This document shows positions 8,024 through 16,147 of a stretch of 64,000 nt of DNA, piece by piece. This DNA is from Dyadobacter fanqingshengii. Lineage in GTDB: Bacteria; Bacteroidota; Bacteroidia; Cytophagales; Spirosomataceae. The stretch lies in the NCBI RefSeq assembly GCF_023822005.2, contig NZ_CP098806.1, positions 3,906,001-3,970,000 on the forward strand, given 5' to 3'. Every line of letters begins with the position of its first letter. Position 1 is the first letter of the stretch. The position numbers and the translations under genes were made by a program. The notes below the pieces were generated by a model, which was not told the origin of the DNA, searched no databases, and saw only the letters and a list, made by a program, of their open reading frames with translations.

Positions 8024-9226
8024 ATGTCACAGCCCAAAGTAGTTTTAGCGTTTAGCGGGGGATTAGATACCTCTTTTTGTGTAAAATATTTAGCCGAAGA
8101 CAAAGGTTACGAAGTCCATTCGGTTTTGGTTGATACAGGCGGTTTTTCCAATGAAGAACTGAAAACGATTGAGGCCAATGCGTATGCTTTGGGCGTGAAA
8201 CAACATGCAACGATAACGAAAACAAGCGATTACTATAATGATTGTATCAAATATCTGATCTTCGGAAATATTCTTAAAAACAACACTTATCCCCTTTCTG
8301 TAAGCGCTGAGCGCGTTTTTCAGGCAGTGGCGGTTGCGGAGTATGCAAAGGAGATCGGAGCGAATGCAATTGCGCATGGCAGCACCGGCGCCGGAAATGA
8401 CCAGGTTCGTTTTGATATGGCTTTCCGCATTATTATTCCTGAGGCTGAGATCATTACACCGATCCGCGACCTTAAACTTTCGCGTGAGGCAGAAATTGAA
8501 TATTTAACTAAAAAAGGTGTTGGCCGCGAATGGGCCAAGGCTGCATATAGCATTAACAAAGGCCTTTGGGGGACATCTGTTGGTGGAAAAGAGACCTTGA
8601 CTTCTGAACAATATTTGCCGGAATCTGCCTGGCCAACACAGATCACCAAGACCGAACCGGAGAGGATCACGCTTGAATTTGAAAAAGGTGAATTGAAAGG
8701 TGTTGCTGGCGAGAAATTTGAAAATGCTGTTGAAGCAATTCAAAAGCTCGCTGCCATTGCCCAGCCGTTCGGGATTGGCCGTGATATCCATGTTGGCGAT
8801 ACAATTATTGGTATTAAAGGACGTGTGGGCTTCGAAGCTGCGGCACCTTTGATCATTATCAAAGCGCACCATACATTAGAAAAACACGTGCTGAGCGAGC
8901 AACAGCTTTACTGGAAAGAACAACTTTCAAACTGGTATGGCAGCCTGCTTCATAAAGGTCAGTTTGTAGAGCCGGTCATGCGCAACATCGAAACTTTCCT
9001 GACTGATACACAAGCGCATGTTACTGGAAAAGTGCATGTTTATTTGGCTCCTTACCGCTTCCATGTGGAGGGAATTGAATCACCATTTGATTTAATGTCG
9101 TCCAAATTCGGCAGCTACGGTGAAATGAACAATGCCTGGACTGGCGACGACGTAAGAGGATTTTCAAAAGTGGCTTCTAACCAGGTGATGATTTACCAAA
9201 AGGTGAGCGAGTCAGCGAATAACTAG
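8024..9226 (+). CDS. argG: Argininosuccinate synthase
   Basis: ArgG joins citrulline and aspartate using ATP to give argininosuccinate. The 400-residue protein opens with the ATP-pyrophosphatase P-loop AFSGGLDTSF (about 9-18) and has an SAERVFQA segment and a GSTGAGNDQVRF motif (about 120-131), all typical of the family. It starts at ATG 8024, 36 bp beyond a -7 box, and is followed by argC after only three bases. It heads the probable operon argG-argC-argD-argF'-hemH. The argH lyase that should follow in the pathway is not in this window. Confidence 0.96.
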   Translation: MSQPKVVLAFSGGLDTSFCVKYLAEDKGYEVHSVLVDTGGFSNEELKTIEANAYALGVKQHATITKTSDYYNDCIKYLIFGNILKNNTYPLSVSAERVFQAVAVAEYAKEIGANAIAHGSTGAGNDQVRFDMAFRIIIPEAEIITPIRDLKLSREAEIEYLTKKGVGREWAKAAYSINKGLWGTSVGGKETLTSEQYLPESAWPTQITKTEPERITLEFEKGELKGVAGEKFENAVEAIQKLAAIAQPFGIGRDIHVGDTIIGIKGRVGFEAAAPLIIIKAHHTLEKHVLSEQQLYWKEQLSNWYGSLLHKGQFVEPVMRNIETFLTDTQAHVTGKVHVYLAPYRFHVEGIESPFDLMSSKFGSYGEMNNAWTGDDVRGFSKVASNQVMIYQKVSESANN

Positions 9227-9229
9227 CAA

Positions 9230-10213
9230 ATGAATAATATTAATATAGGAATTATCGGCGCGGCTGGTTACACAGGCGGCGAGTTGATCAGAATATTACT
9301 CAATCACCCGAATGCAGTCATTGCCTTTGCGCACAGCAAAAGTCAGGCTGGAAAACCCATTTATGCGACGCATACGGATTTGTTAGGAGATACGGATCTG
9401 ACTTTTTCAGGGGACGACATTCAGACTCTTTTGGATCAGGAAAACCTGAATGCTATTTTCCTTTGTTCCGGTCATGGTGAATCTCAAAAGTTTCTTACTG
9501 AGAACGCTGTCCCGGCAAATGTAAAGATCATTGACCTAAGCACCGATTTCCGTGATGAATCCAATGGCTTTGTTTACGGATTACCCGAGTTGCAACGGGA
9601 AACGATCAGGACAGCGACTAAAATTGCAAATCCAGGTTGCTTTGCCACAAGCATTGAGCTGGCGATTTTGCCGTTGGCCCAGGTTGGATTGATCAAAGAT
9701 GACATTCACATAAGCGCCGTTACAGGAAGCACGGGCGCAGGTCAGTCGTTGAGTGCGACAACGCATTTTAGCTGGAGAAGCAACAACATCTCCATTTATA
9801 AAGCATTCACGCATCAGCATTTGACAGAGATCAAAATGAGTTTGGGCAAATTACAGCCTGGTTTTAACAAAGCCATCAACTTCGTCCCTTACCGTGGCGA
9901 TTACACGCGTGGCATTATGGCGAATGTGTATACGGCGTTCGAAGGCACATTGGAAGAAGCAAAAAGCATTTACAAAAGCTTTTACACCACGCATCCGTTT
10001 ACGCACATTAGCGACGCGCCGATTGACTTAAAGCAGGTTGTAAACACTAATAAGTGCTTCATCAACCTGGAAGTGCACGACGGGCAATTACTGATCACAA
10101 GCATCATTGATAACCTGACAAAAGGCGCCTCAGGACAAGCTGTACAGAACATGAACCTTGCATTTGGCTTGCCGGAAGATGCTGGATTGAAGTTGAAAGC
10201 GCCGGCGTTTTGA
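9230..10213 (+). CDS. argC: N-acetyl/N-succinyl-gamma-glutamyl-phosphate reductase
   Basis: ArgC reduces the N-acylated gamma-glutamyl phosphate to its semialdehyde with NADPH. The 327-residue protein has the Rossmann start IGIIGAAGYTGGELIRIL (about 6-23), the catalytic Cys137 in NPGCFAT, and SAVTGSTGAGQ (about 162-172). Length suits the type with short loops. It begins three bases after argG, and argD follows after about 40 bp. Whether the acyl group is acetyl or succinyl cannot be read from ArgC alone; the ArgF' residue suggests succinyl. Confidence 0.95.
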   Translation: MNNINIGIIGAAGYTGGELIRILLNHPNAVIAFAHSKSQAGKPIYATHTDLLGDTDLTFSGDDIQTLLDQENLNAIFLCSGHGESQKFLTENAVPANVKIIDLSTDFRDESNGFVYGLPELQRETIRTATKIANPGCFATSIELAILPLAQVGLIKDDIHISAVTGSTGAGQSLSATTHFSWRSNNISIYKAFTHQHLTEIKMSLGKLQPGFNKAINFVPYRGDYTRGIMANVYTAFEGTLEEAKSIYKSFYTTHPFTHISDAPIDLKQVVNTNKCFINLEVHDGQLLITSIIDNLTKGASGQAVQNMNLAFGLPEDAGLKLKAPAF

Positions 10214-10252
10214 TTTGTTAACACCCATTTTGAAGACATAAAAATTCAAGAG

Positions 10253-11386
10253 ATGTCACACTTATTCGACGTTTACCCCATTTACGATATAGAGCCGGTT
10301 AAGGCTCAGGGAAGTTACTTGTGGGACCAGCATGGGACCAAATATCTGGATCTTTATGGCGGGCATGCGGTGATTTCCGTCGGTCATTGCCATCCTTATT
10401 ATGTGGATATGCTCACGAAGCAGCTGAATGCGATCAGTTTTTATTCTAATTCTGTAAAAATTTCATTGCAGGAGGAGCTTGCGGAGAAGCTTGGATCGCT
10501 TTCTGGTTACCCTGATTATAAGCTGTTCTTATGCAACTCTGGCGCTGAGGCGAATGAGAATGCTTTGAAACTGGCTTCGTTTCATAACGGTCGTAAAAAG
10601 GTGATTTCTTTTACAAAATCATTTCACGGACGGACTGCCGGTGCAGTGGCGGCGACGGATAATGCATCTATTGTTGCGCCTGTCAATTACAAAGAGCACG
10701 TAACATTTCTGCCATTTAACGATGTTGAGGCTGCTGAAAAAGGCATTACGGATGAAGTTTGCGCGGTGATCGTTGAGGGAATTCAGGGTGTGGGCGGAAT
10801 TAATGTTAGTTCAGATGAATTTTTACAAACATTAAGACGCAAGTGTGACGAAACCGGCGCTGTGCTGATCCTGGACAGCGTGCAATGTGGTTATGGCCGG
10901 ACGGGAAAATTCTTCTCGCACCAGTTTAGCGGCATTGACCCGGACATTATGTCCATGGCCAAAGGAATGGGCAATGGCTTCCCGATCGGTGGAATCCTGA
11001 TTTCACCCAAATTCAAAGCGAGTTATGGCTTGCTAGGGACGACATTTGGCGGAAACCATTTGGCTTGTGCCGCGGGCGTGGCGGTCCTGGATATCATGAA
11101 GGATGAAAATCTTCTGGAAAACGCAGCAGAGATTGGCGATTATCTTCTCAAAGGCATTGAAGAAATTGGCGGATATAAGGAGTTGAGAGGACGCGGATTA
11201 ATGATTGGGATTGAATATGATTTCCCGGTAAAGGATCTTCGGAACAAACTTTTATTCGAATATAAAATGTTCACTGGAGTGGCGGGCGCTAACACCATTC
11301 GATTATTGCCTTCGCTTGCTTTGGGCAAAGAAGAGGCCGATCAATTCCTAGAAGCATTGAAAAAAGAAACATCCGTTGCCATTTAA
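10253..11386 (+). CDS. argD: Acyl-ornithine aminotransferase (class-III PLP aminotransferase)
   Basis: ArgD transaminates N-acyl-glutamate semialdehyde to N-acyl-ornithine, with glutamate as the amino donor. The protein has 377 residues and class-III fold markers: NSGAEANENALK (about 95-106) for cofactor phosphate binding, LILDSVQCGYGRTGK (about 205-219), and the PLP Lys237 in SMAKGMGNGFPIGG. The Asp208-Gln211 pair is in the cofactor-binding position. It lies between argC and argF', 34 bp before the latter. Position argues for acyl-ornithine rather than ornithine or GABA transamination. Confidence 0.93.
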   Translation: MSHLFDVYPIYDIEPVKAQGSYLWDQHGTKYLDLYGGHAVISVGHCHPYYVDMLTKQLNAISFYSNSVKISLQEELAEKLGSLSGYPDYKLFLCNSGAEANENALKLASFHNGRKKVISFTKSFHGRTAGAVAATDNASIVAPVNYKEHVTFLPFNDVEAAEKGITDEVCAVIVEGIQGVGGINVSSDEFLQTLRRKCDETGAVLILDSVQCGYGRTGKFFSHQFSGIDPDIMSMAKGMGNGFPIGGILISPKFKASYGLLGTTFGGNHLACAAGVAVLDIMKDENLLENAAEIGDYLLKGIEEIGGYKELRGRGLMIGIEYDFPVKDLRNKLLFEYKMFTGVAGANTIRLLPSLALGKEEADQFLEALKKETSVAI

Positions 11387-11420
11387 TTTAACCTAAACGC
11401 CGCAGAAATTACCGAACTGA

Positions 11421-12368
11421 ATGAAACACTTTCTTTCCATAAACGACGTAACCGACCTGAATCAACTGATTACCAATGGCATCGCCGCAAAGCGTAACCC
11501 ATTTGCTGACATTGAGTTAGGTAAAAATAAAACCATAGGACTGCTTTTTTTCAATTCGAGTTTGAGAACAAGGATCAGTACGCAAAAAGCGGCGCAAAAT
11601 CTTGGTTTAAATGTGATTACGATGAACGTAGGACAGGATGGGTGGGGTTTGGAAATGGAAGAAGGCGTGATCATGAACGGCGATAAAGCGGAACACGTGA
11701 AAGAAGCGGCGGCGGTGATTGGCAGTTATTGCGATATCATTGGAATCCGGTCATTTGCAGGCTTGCAGGATCGGGATAAAGACTATGCTGAGATCGTTTT
11801 CCAGCAATTTAAAAAATACGCCGAGGTTCCGATCATTAATCTGGAATCTGCAACGAGGCATCCGTTACAGTCACTTGCAGACTGCATTACAATAGAAGAA
11901 TTTAAGATAAAACAGCGCCCAAAGGTTGTTTTGACGTGGTTACCACATTTTAAAGCGTTGCCGCAAGCTGTTGCCAACTCATTTTGTGAATGGATGAACC
12001 CGATGGATGTGGAACTGGTTATTACGCACCCGCAAGGTTACGATCTTTCGCCAGAATTTGTGGGAAAAGGCCAGGTGATCTACGATCAGGATAAAGCTTT
12101 GGAAGGCGCGGATTTTGTGTACGGCAAAAATTGGTCGTCTTACCAAAGTTATGGCCAGGTTTTGACGAGTGATCCTTCCTGGATGATCACGGAAGCGAAA
12201 ATGGCTTTGACTGATAATGGAAAATTCATGCATTGCCTGCCATTGCGTCGCAACATGAAAGTGGCAGATGAGGTTTTGGATGGGCCAAGATCCTTAGTGA
12301 TTGAACAGGCGGCAAATCGCGAATGGTCAGCGCAGGCAGCATTGCGAGAGGTTTTGCTACATATTTGA
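11421..12368 (+). CDS. argF': N-acyl-ornithine carbamoyltransferase, predicted N-succinylornithine type (ArgF')
   Basis: This enzyme carbamylates an N-acylated ornithine to N-acyl-citrulline, in place of ornithine transcarbamylase. The 315-residue sequence has the carbamoyl-phosphate loop NSSLRTR (45-51), a long 80s loop with GDKAEH (87-92), RHPLQS (about 148-153) and HCLPLRRNM near the C-terminus, all features of the AOTCase/SOTCase family. Position 90 is Ala. In published mutagenesis of this family, Glu here (E92 in Xanthomonas) selects N-acetylornithine, while Pro, Ser, Val or Ala selects N-succinylornithine, and the Bacteroides fragilis SOTCase has Pro90. The prediction is therefore N-succinylornithine. 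hemH begins 13 bp downstream. Confidence 0.93.
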   Translation: MKHFLSINDVTDLNQLITNGIAAKRNPFADIELGKNKTIGLLFFNSSLRTRISTQKAAQNLGLNVITMNVGQDGWGLEMEEGVIMNGDKAEHVKEAAAVIGSYCDIIGIRSFAGLQDRDKDYAEIVFQQFKKYAEVPIINLESATRHPLQSLADCITIEEFKIKQRPKVVLTWLPHFKALPQAVANSFCEWMNPMDVELVITHPQGYDLSPEFVGKGQVIYDQDKALEGADFVYGKNWSSYQSYGQVLTSDPSWMITEAKMALTDNGKFMHCLPLRRNMKVADEVLDGPRSLVIEQAANREWSAQAALREVLLHI

Positions 12369-12381
12369 AATAATTGAAAGA

Positions 12382-13455
12382 ATGAATACGGACATATTGG
12401 CACAGCCAAATAATATCTCAACAAACAAAGAAGCAATCCGTAAAACCGGTGTCCTGATCGTGAATCTGGGCACGCCCGACAGCCCGTCGGTGCCGGATGT
12501 GCGGAAATATCTGCGGGAATTTCTGATGGACGAAAGGGTGATTGATATCCCTTATCTGAACCGCTGGATGCTTATTAATCTCATTATTGCACCGTTCAGG
12601 GCACCGAAATCGGCAAAGATTTACAAACAGTTGTGGAGACCGGATGGCTCACCGCTAAAAATTTACGGCTATTCTGTAAAAGAAAAATTGCAGCGTGTTT
12701 TAGGCGACGATTTTGTGGTGGAGCTTGCCATGCGTTACCAAAGTCCAAGCATTGAGAATGGACTGAAAGAACTGAGAAAACAGACACTTTCTGAAATCAT
12801 CATCGTTCCATTTTTCCCTCAATATGCTTCTGCTTCAACAGGTTCTGTTTATAAAGAAGTAATGCGTGTGATCCAGGATTGGGAAGTTTTGCCTGAAATT
12901 AAATTCATCAACCGCTTTCTCGATCATCCCAAATTCATCGAAGGCTTCGTGAATCTGGGCAAAAAATACATGGCGCAGCAACATTACGATCATGTAGTTT
13001 TTAGTTATCACGGCCTTCCCGAAAGACAGATTACAAAAGGAGACGTAACCGGTAATTTCTGCCAATTCGGTTCCTGCTGCGATCATTTGGATGCCCGTAA
13101 CCAACATTGTTACCGTGCGCAATGTTTTGAAACAACGCGTTTGCTGGTAAAAGGACTTGGCCTGGCAGAAGGAACTTACACGACTTGCTTTCAATCGCGA
13201 TTGGGCAAAAACCCTTGGATTAAGCCTTACACGGATGAAGTGATCCCTGAATTAACCAAGAAAGGCGTGAAAAGTGTGCTTGCATTTTCGCCCGCATTCG
13301 TTGCCGATTGTTTGGAAACAACCATTGAAGTGGGTGAAGAATACAAAGAGATTTTTGAAAAAGAAGGCGGTGTTCACTGGCAGTTGGTTGAGAGCCTCAA
13401 TGACAGCGACATCTGGATAGAAACTCTGGAAGACATCATAAAAAAAGCGGTTTAA
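12382..13455 (+). CDS. hemH: Ferrochelatase
   Basis: HemH inserts ferrous iron into protoporphyrin IX to make heme. From ATG 12382 it is 357 residues. A longer frame from TTG 12301 would overlap argF' and is rejected. Family landmarks are VLIVNLGTPD near 22-31, the RYGxPS-like RYQSPS, and the catalytic His210 in FSYHGLPER. A segment with five cysteines (Cys227, 232, 233, 243, 248) follows the catalytic His. Similar Cys-rich inserts occur in ferrochelatases that bind an iron-sulfur cluster, though I cannot say that this one does. It sits at the end of the arginine operon without an obvious metabolic link. Its last codons form half of the terminator at 13442-13467. Confidence 0.93.
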   Translation: MNTDILAQPNNISTNKEAIRKTGVLIVNLGTPDSPSVPDVRKYLREFLMDERVIDIPYLNRWMLINLIIAPFRAPKSAKIYKQLWRPDGSPLKIYGYSVKEKLQRVLGDDFVVELAMRYQSPSIENGLKELRKQTLSEIIIVPFFPQYASASTGSVYKEVMRVIQDWEVLPEIKFINRFLDHPKFIEGFVNLGKKYMAQQHYDHVVFSYHGLPERQITKGDVTGNFCQFGSCCDHLDARNQHCYRAQCFETTRLLVKGLGLAEGTYTTCFQSRLGKNPWIKPYTDEVIPELTKKGVKSVLAFSPAFVADCLETTIEVGEEYKEIFEKEGGVHWQLVESLNDSDIWIETLEDIIKKAV

Positions 13456-13467
13456 CAACCGCTTTTT
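13442..13467. terminator. Bidirectional terminator with the hemH stop codon in its loop
   Basis: AAAAAGCGGTT (13442-13452) and AACCGCTTTTT (13457-13467) form an 11 bp perfect stem with loop TAAC. The TAA of hemH (13453-13455) is inside the loop. A/T tracts at both outer ends serve hemH on plus and the cysteine desulfurase on minus, which ends four bases later at 13471. Confidence 0.85.
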
Positions 13468-13470
13468 GCT

Positions 13471-14619
13471 TTATAAGATCACACTTTCCTTCTTATATAA
13501 TTCGGCCAGCGTATGCGCGGCATAATCGATCTCTTCGTCTGTATTATATTTTCCAAAAGAGAAACGAACATTCGCCCTGTTCTCATCAATTCTCAGTTCA
13601 TTCAGGACGTGCGAGCCTATTTCCGTTCCACTGGCACAGGCGCTTCCTCCTGAGACTGCTATGCCAGCGATATCGAGGTTAAACAACAACATATCGCTAA
13701 TCTCGGAAGGCGGTAAGCTAACATTCAAGACTGTGTAAAGACTTTTATCCAAATCTGCCGAATTACCGTTAAAGGTTATCCCTTCAATGCTGTTCATTAG
13801 CTTGTCGATCATCCGCAGTTTCAGGCCTTCAATGTGTTTGCGGTGAAGGTCCATATCACGGTAAGCAATTTCCAAAGCTTTGGCTAAGCCGACAATGCCA
13901 TATATATTTTCAGTTCCTCCACGCATGTTACGCTCCTGCGCACCTCCGTGTACAAAAGGAGCAATTTTCAATCCAGGTCTGATATAAAGAAATCCAACTC
14001 CTTTCGGGCCATTGAATTTATGGGCCGCGCCGACGATAAAATTGGTTTTGAGCTTCTGCAGGTCGTGCTTATAGTGACCCATTGTTTGCACCGTATCGCT
14101 ATGGAAAACGGCATTATATTTTTCACAAATGTCGCCTACTGCTTCGAGGTCCAGCAAATTGCCTATTTCATTATTGCCATGCATCAATGAAACCAACGAA
14201 CGGGAATTGGATTGCAGCAATGTTTCCAAATGCTGTAAATCAACCTCCCCTTTTTCATTGAGATTAACAAAACTTAATTGGATCTGCCCCGATCTTTGAA
14301 GATGTTCGAGCGTGTGCAAAACTGCGTGATGCTCAATGCGGGATGTGATGGCGTGTTTGAGACCCAGCGTTTCAATACTGGAACGGATCGCAGTGTTATC
14401 TGCCTCCGTGCCGCCTGATGTAAAGAATATTTCGGCAGGAGCGGCATTTAGAATCCCCGCAATGCTTTTTCTGGCTCTTTCAATAGATGACCTGACTGCC
14501 CGCCCGAAGGAATGTATGGACGAAGGGTTACCAAATTGCTCGGTCATGAGCGGCAACATTACTTCCAAAACTTCCGGATCAAGGCGCGTGGTGGCAGCAT
14601 TGTCCAAATAGGCTTTCAT
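13471..14619 (-). CDS. Cysteine desulfurase (NifS/IscS family)
   Basis: This PLP enzyme takes sulfur from cysteine as a persulfide for iron-sulfur clusters or tRNA thiolation. The 382-residue sequence has YLDNAATTR at the start, SGGTEADNTA (68-77), HSDTVQTMGH (about 173-182), the PLP Lys201 in GAAHKFNGPKG, and the mobile-loop Cys328 in GGSACASG. Length and loop suit group I (NifS/IscS) rather than SufS. Its start overlaps the end of glmM by four bases (ATGA), giving a translationally coupled pair. No iscU or other iron-sulfur genes are adjacent, so the acceptor is unknown. Confidence 0.93.
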   Translation of the reverse strand: MKAYLDNAATTRLDPEVLEVMLPLMTEQFGNPSSIHSFGRAVRSSIERARKSIAGILNAAPAEIFFTSGGTEADNTAIRSSIETLGLKHAITSRIEHHAVLHTLEHLQRSGQIQLSFVNLNEKGEVDLQHLETLLQSNSRSLVSLMHGNNEIGNLLDLEAVGDICEKYNAVFHSDTVQTMGHYKHDLQKLKTNFIVGAAHKFNGPKGVGFLYIRPGLKIAPFVHGGAQERNMRGGTENIYGIVGLAKALEIAYRDMDLHRKHIEGLKLRMIDKLMNSIEGITFNGNSADLDKSLYTVLNVSLPPSEISDMLLFNLDIAGIAVSGGSACASGTEIGSHVLNELRIDENRANVRFSFGKYNTDEEIDYAAHTLAELYKKESVIL

Positions 14620-16028
14620 TTTTGACTGTTTTTCGGCTCTGAAATGATTTCCTTAATGTCAGAAATGATTTTATTAGCCAGATTGATCGCTGTTGTCTGC
14701 GTTTCCGATTCGGAATAGATCCGGATAATTGGCTCCGTGTTGGATTTGCGCAAATGCACCCATTCCCTGTCGAATTCAATCCTTACGCCATCAATTGTGT
14801 TCAATGGCTGCTTGGAATAACGGGTCTGAATGCGGCTGAGAATGTTATCCACATTGATATCAGGCGTCAGCTCAATCTTGTTTTTTGAAATATAATAACC
14901 TGGATACGAACGGCGTAAAACAGAAGCTGTCTTACCGAATTTGGCCAAATGGGTCAAAAACAATGCAATTCCAACCAAAGCATCTCTTCCGTAATGGCTT
15001 TCCGGATAAATGACACCGCCATTTCCCTCACCACCGATAATTGCCTGATTTGCCTTCATCATATTCACCACATTGACCTCTCCTACTGCGGAAGCAAAAT
15101 ATTTTCCGCCTGCCTTAATCGTCACATCGCGCAGTGCAGCTGTTGAAGATAAGTTCGAAACGGTGTTACCCGGCGTGTTTTTAAGCACGTAATCCGCAAC
15201 GGCAACCAATGTATATTCTTCACCAAACGGCGTTCCATCCTCACACATGAGCGCTAGCCGATCCACATCAGGATCAACCACAATACCGAGATTAAAAGAA
15301 CCATCCTTTAACTCTTTGCTGATCTCACGTAAATGCTCGGGAAGCGGCTCAGGATTATGGGCAAAATTACCTGTTGGCTCGCAATTTAACTTCTTAATGT
15401 TCTTCACAGAAACGCCTAATGCTTCCAAAAGCATCGGAACAACGATTCCGCCCGTAGAATTGACCGCATCGACGACAATCCTGAAATTGGCATTGGTTAT
15501 CGCCTCCACATCCACTAAGGGCAATGCAAGGACCTGATCTATATGCTTTTGTAAATATGAATCGTCCGCAACGTAGCTTCCCAGTTTTTTAACATCAACA
15601 AAAACAAAATCTTCCTCGTCCGCAATTCTCAACACTTCCGCACCCTCTTCTTCTGAGATAAATTCTCCCTCGTGATTAAGCAGTTTAAGTGCATTCCATT
15701 GAATCGGGTTGTGGCTGGCTGTTAAGATGATCCCTCCTGCTGCATTTTCGGCCGTAACCGCAATCTCGACAGTAGGCGTGGTGGAAAGGCCAAGATCCGT
15801 TACATGAAGTCCTACTCCCTGCAATGTCCCGGCAACAAGGCGGCTCACCATTTCACCGGATAAACGTGCGTCTCTGCCAATAACAACCTTCAAATTTTGT
15901 GGATTTGTACGCCTCAGCCATGTCCCGTAAGCCGCTGCAAATTTGACAACATCAATCGGAGTCAGCGCCTCACCCGATTTTCCACCCACGATACCTCTGA
16001 TTCCTGAGATAGATTTAATTAACGTCAC
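14616..16028 (-). CDS. glmM: Phosphoglucosamine mutase (alpha-D-phosphohexomutase family)
   Basis: The probable role is to convert glucosamine-6-phosphate to glucosamine-1-phosphate for peptidoglycan and lipopolysaccharide precursors. The 470 residues show the N-terminal SGIRGIVGG, the phosphoserine Ser105 in TASHNP, the magnesium-binding VDPDVDRLA (Asp252, 254, 256), the sugar-binding GEGNGG (about 333-338) and the C-terminal phosphate loop RKSNTEPIIRIYSES. In Bacteroidota this form is annotated as GlmM, though phosphomannomutase or phosphoglucomutase activity cannot be excluded from sequence. A TAnnTTTG box lies 30 bp upstream. It is followed by the overlapping cysteine desulfurase gene. 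Confidence 0.9.
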   Translation of the reverse strand: MTLIKSISGIRGIVGGKSGEALTPIDVVKFAAAYGTWLRRTNPQNLKVVIGRDARLSGEMVSRLVAGTLQGVGLHVTDLGLSTTPTVEIAVTAENAAGGIILTASHNPIQWNALKLLNHEGEFISEEEGAEVLRIADEEDFVFVDVKKLGSYVADDSYLQKHIDQVLALPLVDVEAITNANFRIVVDAVNSTGGIVVPMLLEALGVSVKNIKKLNCEPTGNFAHNPEPLPEHLREISKELKDGSFNLGIVVDPDVDRLALMCEDGTPFGEEYTLVAVADYVLKNTPGNTVSNLSSTAALRDVTIKAGGKYFASAVGEVNVVNMMKANQAIIGGEGNGGVIYPESHYGRDALVGIALFLTHLAKFGKTASVLRRSYPGYYISKNKIELTPDINVDNILSRIQTRYSKQPLNTIDGVRIEFDREWVHLRKSNTEPIIRIYSESETQTTAINLANKIISDIKEIISEPKNSQK

Positions 16029-16057
16029 GATCTAGAATTCCTCTTTTTGTTTGGTTG

Positions 16058-16065
16058 CAAAAATA
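16058..16065 (-). promoter_or_regulatory. -7 box TATTTTTG upstream of glmM
   Basis: On the minus strand 16065-16058 reads TATTTTTG, matching TAnnTTTG. Initiation would be near 16050, about 20 bases before the glmM ATG. No well-spaced upstream TTG was found, so only the -7 element is supported. Confidence 0.45.
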
Positions 16066-16124
16066 CTAAATTTCCCTCTCTACTGTCCGATTTTTCTTGA
16101 AACAAAAGCAACATTTGACTTATC

Positions 16125-16147
16125 GTTACTACTTATCTTGTAGTAAC
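16125..16147 (-). other. Hairpin spanning the stop codon of the transglutaminase gene
   Basis: GTTACTAC (16125-16132) and GTAGTAAC (16140-16147) are perfect inverted repeats with a seven-base loop. The TAG stop codon of the minus-strand transglutaminase (16129-16131) lies in the distal arm. There is no T-run after it on the minus strand, so an mRNA 3' end structure is as likely as termination. Confidence 0.45.

Noticed and set aside
12301..12381. Upstream TTG start giving ferrochelatase 27 extra residues
   Set aside because: The extra part overlaps the end of argF' and does not match HemH N-termini; ATG 12382 lies 13 bp after argF'.
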